Positions 1 to 8,533 of a DNA stretch of 64,000 nucleotides are shown piece after piece (position 1 is the stretch's first letter; every line of letters begins with the position of its first letter). The DNA comes from Clostridiales bacterium UBA6114. GTDB taxonomy: Bacteria > Bacillota > Clostridia > Oscillospirales > Butyricicoccaceae. Made by a program: the position numbers and the translations under genes. The notes under the pieces are model-generated. The model was not told the origin of the DNA and did no database searches. It saw nothing but the letters and a program-made list of their open reading frames with translations. Location: NCBI GenBank assembly GCA_002423435.1, contig DIWE01000026.1, positions 1-64,000 of the forward strand, read 5' to 3'.

Positions 1-38
1 ATTTTTATTTTGCTACAGCTCCTTTTGCCGCTTTATTT

Positions 39-641
39 CTACTTCGCATGTATTGAGTTTACGCCCAGTGTCTCCTGCGCGGATATCAGCCACGCAGGTT
101 CTTCGCTGCCATTATAGCTTGCGTTGCTGCCTCTGAATGTACCGCTTTCGTCCCAAATATACTCTGCCATGCCTATATTATCCGAAGTCCCACCAATCAG
201 TACAACATGACGATAGCCCTGATCGTCTACCGTTTCGTACTGATAGCAAGTTTCTTCTGAGCATTGATTTGTGATGTTCGTGTCAGAACCATCCAAAACA
301 AAGTATATCTGACCGTCCCGCACTTCTACCGGGTCATGCTCAAAGCCCGAATCCATGGAAGCATAATTATTTCCATTGCTGTCTTTGCCCTCCTCAAAAT
401 GTCCACCGCCCAGCAATTGTATGATTTGGCTGCCATAAGTAAAGCCGACTAAGGTCAGCGAAAAGACGACAACAGCGGCAACAACGGCTATGCGAAATAA
501 AAATCTCTTTCTGTTTGATTTTGCCAACGCTGGTTCCTCCTTAATTAAATTGCATTTTACTTTTTGTACGAGTTCGGTATCAGGCGTTTCCGAACTTCTT
601 AGGGCGTTTTTGAGCAAAATATCTACCTTGTCATTATTCAT
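39..641 (-). CDS. Membrane-anchored anti-sigma-factor-like protein
   Basis: A 200-residue protein with a charged N-terminal part of about 45 residues, a single membrane segment at about residues 50-70 (FRIAVVAAVVVFSLTLVGF) and an outer domain of about 130 residues. It sits 6 bases downstream of an ECF sigma gene on the same strand. A short cytoplasmic part, one helix and an extracytoplasmic sensor domain is the usual layout of a cognate anti-sigma factor. No zinc-binding HxxxCxxC motif is visible, so it is not a ZAS-type anti-sigma. The outer domain is not recognised. The function is inferred from topology and position only. Confidence 0.6.
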   Translation of the reverse strand: MNNDKVDILLKNALRSSETPDTELVQKVKCNLIKEEPALAKSNRKRFLFRIAVVAAVVVFSLTLVGFTYGSQIIQLLGGGHFEEGKDSNGNNYASMDSGFEHDPVEVRDGQIYFVLDGSDTNITNQCSEETCYQYETVDDQGYRHVVLIGGTSDNIGMAEYIWDESGTFRGSNASYNGSEEPAWLISAQETLGVNSIHAK

Positions 642-647
642 ATCAGC

Positions 648-1178
648 CTATACCAATCCTTTCTCGACGAGCTTTCTCGCCTTGAATAATCTGCTTTTTA
701 CCGTACCCGCAGGGAGTTTTAATGTTGACGCTATATCTGATACATTCATTTCCATGGCATAGTACAGGATGATCGGGATTTTGAATTTATCGGGCAAGGC
801 TTTAACCACCTCGCGGACAATACGAATTTCTTCCTGTTCCATAAAGGTATCTTCCATTTCAGCGCCGCCGGAAATATTTTCATCCAACGCCTCAACGGGC
901 GCCAGTCTTTTGCGGCGCGCGTATTTGCGTTTCCAACTCTTCCAGATATATAACGAAGTGGAAAAAAGGAAACTTTGCGGATTATCCAAAGCGCTTTTTT
1001 TAGATTGATGTTCAAAGGCCCTTAAAAATGTTTCTTGAAATAAGTCGTCTGCGTCCTCTTTGGAGTATGTAAGACTTCGGCAAAATCTGTAGACCGAGTT
1101 GCCATACTCATCCATTAAAGCCGTAAACCTATCCTGTGGGATTGTTTGATCAGCTTTTATTGCGCGCAATATTTCCAC
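648..1178 (-). CDS. ECF-type RNA polymerase sigma factor
   Basis: A 176-residue sigma-70 family protein of the extracytoplasmic-function group. Region 2 is visible as YGNSVYRFCRSLTYSKEDADD followed by LFQETFLRAF, which is the core-binding and -10 recognition part. Region 4 is visible near the C-terminus as ALPDKFKIPIILYYAMEMNV with the helix-turn-helix LKLPAGTVKSRLFKARKLV. The start is GTG, chosen because AAGGAGGG lies just upstream. The next gene downstream encodes a one-helix membrane protein that probably holds this sigma inactive until a surface signal arrives. Target promoters cannot be deduced from the window. Confidence 0.88.
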   Translation of the reverse strand: MEILRAIKADQTIPQDRFTALMDEYGNSVYRFCRSLTYSKEDADDLFQETFLRAFEHQSKKSALDNPQSFLFSTSLYIWKSWKRKYARRKRLAPVEALDENISGGAEMEDTFMEQEEIRIVREVVKALPDKFKIPIILYYAMEMNVSDIASTLKLPAGTVKSRLFKARKLVEKGLV

Positions 1179-1350
1179 TCTTGCCCTCCTTTCAAAATCC
1201 CGTACACTTGTAAATAGCCGCGAGATTTCAAACGGTTCATTTTTACTATAAAGTTTTTAACATATCTTTTTTATACCATTTTCCATAGTAAGTAAATGCT
1301 TTGACCTGTAATAAAAATCGACTTATGCAATATATCACACTACTTAGGGG

Positions 1351-1399
1351 CCTGTCTTTATTTACGTTGCCTGTCTTTATTTACGTTACCTGTCTTTCC
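1351..1399. repeat. Short tandem repeat, 19-base unit
   Basis: Two 19-base copies (1351-1369 and 1370-1388) differ only in the last base and are followed by 11 bases of a third copy (1389-1399). The unit is CCTGTCTTTATTTACGTTR. It lies in the gene-free stretch 1179-1619 upstream of the sigma gene. No function is evident; it may be a replication-slippage product. Confidence 0.7.
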
Positions 1400-1400
1400 G

Positions 1401-1544
1401 TTATTGCCGGTATTCGTCAGCTGCTTTTCTATGCACCCTGCCCATTCCGGCACTTTTCATTGCGATCTTCCAAGTATCCCGCAGTTCTTTTGCAAAGACC
1501 AGGAGTTCATCAATGGTTTCCGTATGGGGTAACCGGTGCGGGGA
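1401..1544 (-). other. Possible 3' remnant of a broken gene
   Basis: In the gap between the sigma gene and the SLH gene, the minus strand keeps an open frame that ends in TAA at 1401-1403. It encodes about 47 residues, including ETIDELLVFAKELRDTWKIA. The composition is protein-like (amphipathic helix), but there is no start codon with a ribosome site and the frame begins at the terminator stem. The family is not recognised. The rest of the gap shows only AT-rich sequence upstream of the sigma gene and the 19-base tandem repeat. Confidence 0.2.
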
Positions 1545-1598
1545 CCTGAAAAGCAGACATCCACCCACATGATTGTGAATGGATGTCTGCTTTTCAGG
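1545..1598 (-). terminator. Perfect 19-bp hairpin after SLH gene 1
   Basis: The arms 1545-1563 and 1580-1598 are exact complements (CCTGAAAAGCAGACATCCA) around a 16-base loop. The hairpin lies 21 bases past the stop of the SLH protein gene. A closely related hairpin, with the same loop core, follows the second SLH gene at 27561-27608. Each arm contains an internal A4/T4 run, which suits a bidirectional rho-independent terminator. Confidence 0.75.
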
Positions 1599-1619
1599 TT
1601 CGCTTTTTGCTAATCCGCA

Positions 1620-4600
1620 CTACTTTCCCAGCAGGTTAAAAAGTACCTGCGCCATTTCGGCTCTGGTGGTCGTGCCGGTCGGAGACAGTTTTCCGCCTGA
1701 CCCGCTTACCGTGCCCGCCTTGACCAGCAGCGCCATCGCGTCTTTTGCAAAGGGGCCGATCTGCCCGGCATCGCTGAAATCGGAAAGCGTCCTGCCGGAG
1801 TCGCCCTGCGGCAGCTCGCCGATAACCTTGAGCGCGTTATAAAGCAGGGTGAACATCTCCTGCCGGGTGATCTCCCTGTTTGGCGCGTAAAGATTGCCGC
1901 CCGTGCCGGATGTGATCCCCAGCCATTTGGCCTCCGCCAGGTAGCCGGTATAATAAGCCTCACCCGCATCCGCAAAGTTGTCTTTTGAATCTGCGTCCGG
2001 ACTGATACCGTAGGCTTTCATCAGCAGTACAAGGAAATCGCCGCGCTTAAGCGCCGCGTCCGGGCTGAAATTGCCGCCACCCGTGCCGCCCGTAATGTCC
2101 CTCGCCGCGAGGAAAGAAACCGCCTTAAAATACCATGCCGTCGGCGCTACATCGTTAAAGCTCACCTTGTTGTAGCCCACCGCATAGCTGCTGAAATGGG
2201 TTGTGCTGAAGGTGACCGCTCCGGTCGCCGGGTCGTAATGCCCATTGGGGATCGTGACGACATTGCCGGAGCCGTCTATGTACCAGATGACAATACTTTC
2301 GGGATGAGCAAGTTCTTCGGCGGTCGGCGTATAGGCTATTGAAACCGTCACCGGCGCCGAGGGGTTAGACCAATCGGTCTGCTTTCCGTCGATGGACAGA
2401 CTGAGCTGAATAAGGGGCCTCGAGCCGATGGCGTCTTTCACATCCTCAGGCAAAGTGGATTTATCGCCCTGACCGATAGCGATTTCAGCCTTGCTCCCGC
2501 CGACGCCGAGGGCGCCTGTCAGCATATCGGACGGAATGGTGACGCTGCCCGCGTCGGTCTTGAGAGTCAGCGCGCCCTGGCCGTCGGAAGCCGACAGATC
2601 CGAAACCGGTATGCCGACGGAATAGGTGTCGACGTCTGGAACCCTGGGCATCGTGATAACCGACCCGCCCGATGCAAGCTGACCGGGACCTGCGGCTACG
2701 GTTGCGGTTCCGGCATTTCTGTCCACCGTGACGGGAAGTGCCGTTTCAGCGCCGTTTCCTGATTTGATACCCGCGTTATAGGTTGGTGTCTGCGGAGCCG
2801 ATCCTCCGCCGCCGCCATCGCCGCTGCTTTCTCTTGTGAATGCGGCGCTTATCGTATGATTGACCGTGACATTCGTAAAGGTATAGGCCGAGACGGCCCC
2901 CTGCCCTGTTCCGTCGACTGTGACCGATGCAATTTCATAGCCGCTGTCCGGCGAAATGATAAAGACCTGTGTGTCATTCTCCACCACATAGACGGAGCCG
3001 CTGGGGCTTATACTGCCGCCGGAGCCGGCCGACGCAACGATCGTGTATGTCGGCGCCTGTGCCGTGCCCGCCGTCAGCGCCACAGTGTAGGTGTCGGCGG
3101 AATCCGCCGTCCCGTCGTTCGCCCGGAATGAAAAAGCAGTGGTTCCGGTTGATACCGGGATATAGACAAACTCCGTATCGGCTGCGATTTCGTATACTTC
3201 GTTTACCGACACCTTATAGGTCAGCGGATCGCCGTCCGCATCTTCAAAAATGGTTGCAAGATCCAAGCTGTATGGCGTATTCACCGTGACGCTGGCGGAA
3301 GCTGTTGGCGGTACTCCGCTCCTGCGGTTGGGTATGGTGTTTTGCGGCGGGACGGCCTCCGTTTCCGGGAACACCGCGGTGATTACGCCCGAATCAGCGG
3401 CATTGCTCACCGAAGCCGCACCCGCCACGGTAAAGAAGTTCACAGCCACTCCGCTCAGGGTATATCCGGCTTTCGGCGTCAGGGTGATCGTCGCCGTATA
3501 AACCGTGCCGGCGGCAAACGGATGATCCGCCGGATTCCATGTGACGGTTCCGGTGTACTGCTCCGTTTCGGTTATGACCGATACCGGTGAAGCCCCTCTT
3601 TCCGGTGCTGTCACGCCCTCGATTGCCGCTATGCTGACAGGGCAGACAATCGGCGACCACTTGGCGTACAAAATCGTATCGCCCGAAACGGTGTCGCCGC
3701 CGAAAGTAAAGTCGTCGGTGCATTCCTCGTCTTTATACCAGCCGCCGAAATCAAAGCCGGAAAGCGTGGGGTCCATGGGTTCCGATAACGTATCCCCTTC
3801 TGCTGCATAAAGATCGGGGACAGCCGAGCCTTCGCCGGTTTCGAACGAAACGATGCAGACAATATGAAATGGAAGGCTTTGTGCCTCCGCATATGTCTGC
3901 GCCGTGGAACCGCTGCGGCCGTAAATGCCGTCATGCCCGATACCCGTATATTGAAATACATTGCTGCCAAAAACCGTGTCGTCGCCGAGGGCAACCGCTT
4001 TGGTAAGGCCTCCGCAAAAAGAAAATGCGGAGTTGCCGATGCTTAAGACCCCTTCCGGGATGACCACGTCGCAGAGGCTGTCGCAACCCATAAAAGCACC
4101 TGTGCCAATACCCGCCAAACTCTTAGGCAGAGTTATTTTCGGCAGGTCCAGGCAATTAAAGAAGGTATATTCGCCGAGGCTTTCAATTCCTTCCGGGACG
4201 GTGACTTCCGTTAATCTGTTGCAGGCATTGAAAGCGTAGGCTCCGATACTTGTCACGCTGCCCGGGATAACCGGCTCCTCAAACACCGCGTTATTACAGT
4301 TGAAAAACGCGCCCTCGCCGATTTCCGTGACGCTTCCCGGGATGCTGACGTCGGTCAGTGTTTTGGAATCGAGAAACGCGTAATCGCCGACTTTCGTGAC
4401 GCTTCCCGGAATATCAAGCGTTCCCGCACGCCCGGCGGGGTGGCGGATCAGGGTCGTTTTGTCGGCATTATAAAGTACGCCGTCCTCGCTGGAAAACGCC
4501 GTATTGTCTCCGTCAACAACAATTTCAGTCAGCGCGTTGCAGCCGTTCAGCGCGTCCGCGCCGATGGAGGTCACGTTTTTGGGAATCGTAAGACTTTGAA

Positions 4601-5417
4601 GTGCCTCACAATTGAAGAACAGACGGTCCGGTATGGCGGTGAAGGCTGCGTTATCCGGCAGCGTAACGCTCTCAAGGGATCGGCAGGCGTCAAACGCGCC
4701 TTCGCCGATGGATGTGACCGAATCCGGAAGTAAAATGCTTTCAATACCCGAATCGAAAAAAGCCTGGCTTCCGATGGATTCAAGATAAATTAACGACGAG
4801 ATATTATTCACCGTCGTCAGGCTGTAGTCTCCGTTGAAGAGGTTATCCGGTATATTAGTAAAGCCCGGATTATTCGGCAGCGTAATGCTTTCAAGGGCAG
4901 AACAGCCTGCGAAAGCGGCGCTGCCGATGCCTGTCACTGAATCAGGGATGATATTTGTTTCTGAATCCCGGATTTTGATTGCGGTCAGGGCTTTGCAGTT
5001 GTAAAACGCCGAGGCACCGATCGTCTGAAGATTATTAGGCAAAGTCACGGAGGTCATGGTGGTACACTTGTAAAAAGCGTTGTCTCCAATGTCCGTCACA
5101 CTGTCCGGCATGGAAAAGGTTACAATTTTGGAGGGGAAGAAAATGGGATCGGATACTTTAAAGGCGTTGCTTTCTATTCGCGTCACCGTCACCGGACCGG
5201 AGCCGGCGTCAAGCGCCGCGGGAAGTGCCATATCGGCGGACAGCGCGGTACATCCGGTAATGCTCAACGTGCCGTCGTCAAGCACCTTCCATTTCCATAT
5301 GTCGGTTGTGCCGGTCTCTCCGACCGCCCCTGCCGCCGCCGGCAACAGCGTCAGGATAAGCGCCAGAGAAAGCGCCAGACTGAGCAAAGCTGAAGATAGT
5401 TTTCTCGGTTTTGCCAT
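1620..5417 (-). CDS. SLH-anchored BspA-type leucine-rich-repeat surface protein
   Basis: A secreted 1265-residue protein. Residues 1-31 form a signal peptide (ALILTLLPAAAGA). From about 75 to 490 there are many BspA-type (LRR_5) repeats of the form 'LPDSVTSIGEGAFDACRSLESV'-like, for example SVTSIGEGAFDACRSLESV. Next come an InlB/Listeria-Bacteroides repeat (FDFGGWYKDEEC...ILYAKW), a cadherin-like stretch and a 'SGGSISPSGSVYVVENDTQV' repeat shared with the second SLH protein. Three C-terminal SLH domains (about 1090-1265, beginning SFNDVAPTAWYFKAVSFLA) would bind pyruvylated wall polymer. BspA repeats often mediate adhesion, but the partner here is unknown. The start has GGAGAG upstream. A LuxR-type regulator gene lies just upstream on the same strand. 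Confidence 0.9.
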   Translation of the reverse strand: MAKPRKLSSALLSLALSLALILTLLPAAAGAVGETGTTDIWKWKVLDDGTLSITGCTALSADMALPAALDAGSGPVTVTRIESNAFKVSDPIFFPSKIVTFSMPDSVTDIGDNAFYKCTTMTSVTLPNNLQTIGASAFYNCKALTAIKIRDSETNIIPDSVTGIGSAAFAGCSALESITLPNNPGFTNIPDNLFNGDYSLTTVNNISSLIYLESIGSQAFFDSGIESILLPDSVTSIGEGAFDACRSLESVTLPDNAAFTAIPDRLFFNCEALQSLTIPKNVTSIGADALNGCNALTEIVVDGDNTAFSSEDGVLYNADKTTLIRHPAGRAGTLDIPGSVTKVGDYAFLDSKTLTDVSIPGSVTEIGEGAFFNCNNAVFEEPVIPGSVTSIGAYAFNACNRLTEVTVPEGIESLGEYTFFNCLDLPKITLPKSLAGIGTGAFMGCDSLCDVVIPEGVLSIGNSAFSFCGGLTKAVALGDDTVFGSNVFQYTGIGHDGIYGRSGSTAQTYAEAQSLPFHIVCIVSFETGEGSAVPDLYAAEGDTLSEPMDPTLSGFDFGGWYKDEECTDDFTFGGDTVSGDTILYAKWSPIVCPVSIAAIEGVTAPERGASPVSVITETEQYTGTVTWNPADHPFAAGTVYTATITLTPKAGYTLSGVAVNFFTVAGAASVSNAADSGVITAVFPETEAVPPQNTIPNRRSGVPPTASASVTVNTPYSLDLATIFEDADGDPLTYKVSVNEVYEIAADTEFVYIPVSTGTTAFSFRANDGTADSADTYTVALTAGTAQAPTYTIVASAGSGGSISPSGSVYVVENDTQVFIISPDSGYEIASVTVDGTGQGAVSAYTFTNVTVNHTISAAFTRESSGDGGGGGSAPQTPTYNAGIKSGNGAETALPVTVDRNAGTATVAAGPGQLASGGSVITMPRVPDVDTYSVGIPVSDLSASDGQGALTLKTDAGSVTIPSDMLTGALGVGGSKAEIAIGQGDKSTLPEDVKDAIGSRPLIQLSLSIDGKQTDWSNPSAPVTVSIAYTPTAEELAHPESIVIWYIDGSGNVVTIPNGHYDPATGAVTFSTTHFSSYAVGYNKVSFNDVAPTAWYFKAVSFLAARDITGGTGGGNFSPDAALKRGDFLVLLMKAYGISPDADSKDNFADAGEAYYTGYLAEAKWLGITSGTGGNLYAPNREITRQEMFTLLYNALKVIGELPQGDSGRTLSDFSDAGQIGPFAKDAMALLVKAGTVSGSGGKLSPTGTTTRAEMAQVLFNLLGK

Positions 5418-5519
5418 GTTTTTCTCTCCTTATATTGCAGGTTATCTGCTGTTTGCGATTTACATTTTCTAGAAAATTTGCCTGCACATTTTTACAGTAG
5501 CATAAAATCCAAAACCGCA

Positions 5520-5535
5520 CATCGTACCAAAGTAC
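5520..5535 (-). promoter_or_regulatory. Shared 16-base element upstream of SLH gene 1
   Basis: CATCGTACCAAAGTAC occurs here and, identically, at 31261-31276. Each copy is about 85-105 bases before the start codon of an SLH surface-protein gene. Its core, GTAC-N4-GTAC, is an inverted repeat. On the minus strand the copy is followed after 15 bases by TATGCT, a possible -10 with no good -35. That pattern fits an activator-dependent promoter. The obvious candidate activator is the LuxR/MalT-type protein encoded next door. Confidence 0.55.
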
Positions 5536-5538
5536 AAT

Positions 5539-5575
5539 ACAAAAGATCCGTGCAGACTTTGCACGGATCTTTTGT
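5539..5575 (-). terminator. Terminator after LuxR-type regulator 1
   Basis: Perfect 16-bp stem: arms 5539-5554 and 5560-5575 (ACAAAAGATCCGTGCA), with a 5-base loop. It sits 17 bases past the regulator stop codon, with the U-rich side TCTTTTGT on the minus strand. It separates the regulator transcript from the SLH gene, which must have its own promoter. Confidence 0.85.
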
Positions 5576-5591
5576 ATGATTTATATATTCT

Positions 5592-8210
5592 CTATCTCAG
5601 TCCCAATTCGCGAATCAGCTTCACGCACTGGGCCCGGTTTTTTAAGCCAAGCTTGCCGTATATGTTTCCTGTATGCGCCTTGACCGTCCGGAGGCTGATG
5701 CCGAGTTGTTCGCCGATCTCCCGGTTTGTCGCGGCGTTCGCCATCAGCTCAAGCACTTTCCTCTCCTGCGCCGTCAGCTGTTCGAAGATTCGCCCGGTCA
5801 CTCCTTCAGCGACCACGTCACGCGCCTCCAGGGTCTTAAGCAGGCTTTCCGGCATCTGTTTCAATAGGCTTCCGGCATATGCCCTCCGCTCTTTTGAATC
5901 GCCGGTCCGTTTCCCTCCCGATTTTGTGTACGAGCGAAGCATCCGGGCCATAGGGAACAGTTCATCCAGATAGCTTCTGACAAAGCCCTCCCGCATGCCG
6001 ATATCGAGCGACTCGTCCAGATATTTGAAAGCGAGCCTTGTGCTGTTTTTTTGGAAAGCGAGCAAAGAAAGAAGATTTAATACCTCCACCCGGCTGTGGA
6101 GCCTTCTGCTGCCGCCCGTGAACGCGAGGAGCCTCTGCAAAAGGAGAGAGGCGTCGTCCGTCCGGTTTAAAGACATCAGAGCCCTTGCGTATACGATCAG
6201 CTCAAACTCTCTGATCTTATTGATTTCCGCAAAAAGGCTCAGTTTTCCGGACGTCTGCCACTCCCGAGCCTTTTCCATATCGCCGATATCCAGGCACAAC
6301 CGGCACCGGAAAGCCTGAATCAGATAAACCCAATGCGCTTTGTTATACTGCCGAAGCCGCTCCTCACACTCCCCGATGACCCGAAAAGCGCCTTCCATAT
6401 CTCCCTGGGCCCGCTTTATCCGCGCAATGTCCGCCATGGCGGGCACAAGGGTACCCGGGCAGCCTGCCTCTCCCGCCTCCTCAATCGCCTTTAACAAATA
6501 CGGGAGCGCTTCGTCAAGCCGGTTGCTCTCATAAAAGTATTCGCCGGTGCAAAGCGGCGCATATCCGGGATTTTTTGAAATCATCCCGCGATAGTTTTCC
6601 ACCATTTTTTCATATTTGTCCGGGGCCTCTTTTATAAGGCCGATCAGAAGGTTTATGGGGCAGCGGTAAAAGTAAATATCCGCCGTATTGAAGTCGTTAT
6701 ATTCGGGCATTCGGTATGCCCCGTTCGCATTTGTCTCGGCCGCCCCGAAAAGCAGCGGCAAATATTCCGCATTTCCTTCCCGGATCAGCAGGTTCGCCTC
6801 CACCAAAGTGCCAGCCGCCCTGATAAATTCGCTCGTCTCCGGTTCTGCGGCATATGGATCACTGTCCTTTTGCACCTTCATCCGGGCAACCCATTGCCGT
6901 GCCAGATCAAACCGGCCGATTTCCGCATAATACATCGCGTATATCACGGCGATCTTAAAGCCTTTATCCCGGTACTCCGCCGGCATCCGTTCGACCCATG
7001 ACAAGAGCGTGCCGAAGTCGTTCCGGTGGATCAAATGGTCGATGTCGTGTTCGATCACTTCAAATGCTTCAGGGAATAGCCCGCCGCTGAGCAGATGCTC
7101 CACCGCATCATACAGAAAGCCGTGCTCCCGGCACCAAAAAGCGGCTTTTTTGTGGAGGCCGGGGAGCTCATTGGGGGCAGACTCAAAAAGGAGCTTGTAA
7201 AGAAGATTTCGAAACAGATAGTGGTATCGATATTCTTGCCCCTGATCGTCGAGCGCCGTCAGGAAGCCGCTCCCCGCCCTGATTTCTCTCAGCATTCGGC
7301 CTGCATTGCCCGCCCCCGTAACGGCGTCGCAAATGGCTTCCGAAAGGGTATCAAGTATGGAGGTTTTCATGGCAAAGGACAACTTTTCCAAAGTCCATGT
7401 GCGGATCAGTTCCTCTTTCAAGTACTCCTCAATATCCCTGCTCGACCGAGCGAGAGCGGCAATGGCGTCGTTTTTTCCGTCGGATTCCTCCATGGACATG
7501 GAAACTGCAACCAGCGCCGCCGCCCAGCCTTCCGAATAGGTCATGACTTTGTTCAGATCCTCATTGTCGAGGGTATAGCCTCTCGCCTGATAAAAACGGG
7601 TGATCTCCTCTTCGTCAAAACGCAGATCCTCTTCCGAAAGCCGCCGGACCTGCCATTTTAGCCTCTGCTTCGGCAGTTCAATCCCCGGCTCCGTCCGGCT
7701 GATGAAAATCAGGTGCATGTTCGCAGGCAGATAGTCAATCAGGTAGTTAAGCCCCGCCCATATGGAAGGCTCGCTGATCATGTGCACATCGTCCAGCACA
7801 AGCAGGAAATCGGACCCGACTTTCGACAATTGATCGATGAGGATATTTAAATGGATGTTGGCTTTCAGCAGCTCATAAGACGAAAAAACATATTCCGTAT
7901 CTTTGCTGACGCCAATGAAAACGCCGTCAAGAGCAGCACAGACATACCGCCAGAAGGTTGCCGGGTCGTTGTCGCCCGGGTCCAGGGACAGCCAGGCCGA
8001 GGGCAGGCCGCATGTGCTCAGCCAGTCCAAAACCGCGGTTGTCTTGCCGTAGCCCGCGGGTGCCGTGACCAGCGTAAACCTGCATTTTAAGGCATGATCC
8101 AATTTTCGATGCAGACGCCTTCGCGAAACCAAATACGGGTTCATTTCCGGCGTGCTGTATTTTGTTCCGATCAACCCGGCTTTGAATGTTTCTTCTTCCA
8201 TAATTGACAT
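5592..8210 (-). CDS. LuxR family regulator with MalT-type STAND ATPase domain (copy 1)
   Basis: A large ATP-dependent transcription activator of the MalT/LAL class, about 872 residues. The N-terminus has a Walker A motif (VTAPAGYGKTTAVLDWL) and a Walker B-like LLVLDDVHMI. A long helical TPR-like middle would be the ligand-sensing part. The C-terminal 60 residues are a LuxR helix-turn-helix (LTAQERKVLELM, then TNREIGEQLGISLRTVKAHT). ATG at 8210 is preferred over the upstream GTG at 8228, because the predicted transcription start falls near 8234-8228. The second copy at 31352-33970 has exactly the same length and layout. Its likely target is the SLH gene immediately downstream. Confidence 0.9.
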   Translation of the reverse strand: MSIMEEETFKAGLIGTKYSTPEMNPYLVSRRRLHRKLDHALKCRFTLVTAPAGYGKTTAVLDWLSTCGLPSAWLSLDPGDNDPATFWRYVCAALDGVFIGVSKDTEYVFSSYELLKANIHLNILIDQLSKVGSDFLLVLDDVHMISEPSIWAGLNYLIDYLPANMHLIFISRTEPGIELPKQRLKWQVRRLSEEDLRFDEEEITRFYQARGYTLDNEDLNKVMTYSEGWAAALVAVSMSMEESDGKNDAIAALARSSRDIEEYLKEELIRTWTLEKLSFAMKTSILDTLSEAICDAVTGAGNAGRMLREIRAGSGFLTALDDQGQEYRYHYLFRNLLYKLLFESAPNELPGLHKKAAFWCREHGFLYDAVEHLLSGGLFPEAFEVIEHDIDHLIHRNDFGTLLSWVERMPAEYRDKGFKIAVIYAMYYAEIGRFDLARQWVARMKVQKDSDPYAAEPETSEFIRAAGTLVEANLLIREGNAEYLPLLFGAAETNANGAYRMPEYNDFNTADIYFYRCPINLLIGLIKEAPDKYEKMVENYRGMISKNPGYAPLCTGEYFYESNRLDEALPYLLKAIEEAGEAGCPGTLVPAMADIARIKRAQGDMEGAFRVIGECEERLRQYNKAHWVYLIQAFRCRLCLDIGDMEKAREWQTSGKLSLFAEINKIREFELIVYARALMSLNRTDDASLLLQRLLAFTGGSRRLHSRVEVLNLLSLLAFQKNSTRLAFKYLDESLDIGMREGFVRSYLDELFPMARMLRSYTKSGGKRTGDSKERRAYAGSLLKQMPESLLKTLEARDVVAEGVTGRIFEQLTAQERKVLELMANAATNREIGEQLGISLRTVKAHTGNIYGKLGLKNRAQCVKLIRELGLR

Positions 8211-8240
8211 AAACCCCGAATCCCACACGTTTCTTTACCT

Positions 8241-8270
8241 ATAATATCGGTTTGGAATAGCTGTTTTCAA
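8241..8270 (-). promoter_or_regulatory. Promoter of LuxR-type regulator 1
   Basis: On the minus strand TTGAAA (8265-8270), an 18-base spacer and TATTAT (8241-8246) form a sigma-A promoter about 30 bases before the ATG. The same hexamers and spacing occur before regulator copy 2 at 34001-34030, so the promoter was duplicated with the gene. Confidence 0.65.
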
Positions 8271-8342
8271 CAAAATTGTGTAAAAAAAGTGCGGTCCGTC
8301 TTTTAAATCCCTTCGCCTGCATTGGGCATATGATCCAGCCTC

Positions 8343-8358
8343 TGCTTCACGTGGAACA
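8343..8358. promoter_or_regulatory. Degenerate parS-like site
   Basis: TGCTTCACGTGGAACA matches 14 of 16 bases of the canonical parS TGTTTCACGTGAAACA, with the central TTCACGTG intact. It lies in the intergenic stretch between the divergent LuxR and alkaline phosphatase genes. It is some 33 kb from two better parS copies beside soj. It could be a secondary ParB site or chance. Confidence 0.3.
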
Positions 8359-8533
8359 GAACGGAATTTTTTTTCAGTCATTCGCTGATATTAAACACAA
8401 GAGCGGTCCTTCGGGGCCAAAATCCATATTTTTGCAATTTTTTTACTATGCTTTGCTTTTGATTTTACATGCTCTCTGTATAATAAAAATCGGTTTAGTG
8501 GCATCCAAACTAATATTGCTGAGGAGATGTAAA

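Noticed and set aside
7095..7661. A 188-codon plus-strand frame opposite the LuxR-type regulator
   Set aside because: The regulator is conserved in two copies; the opposite frame is not preserved in the second copy at the same length.
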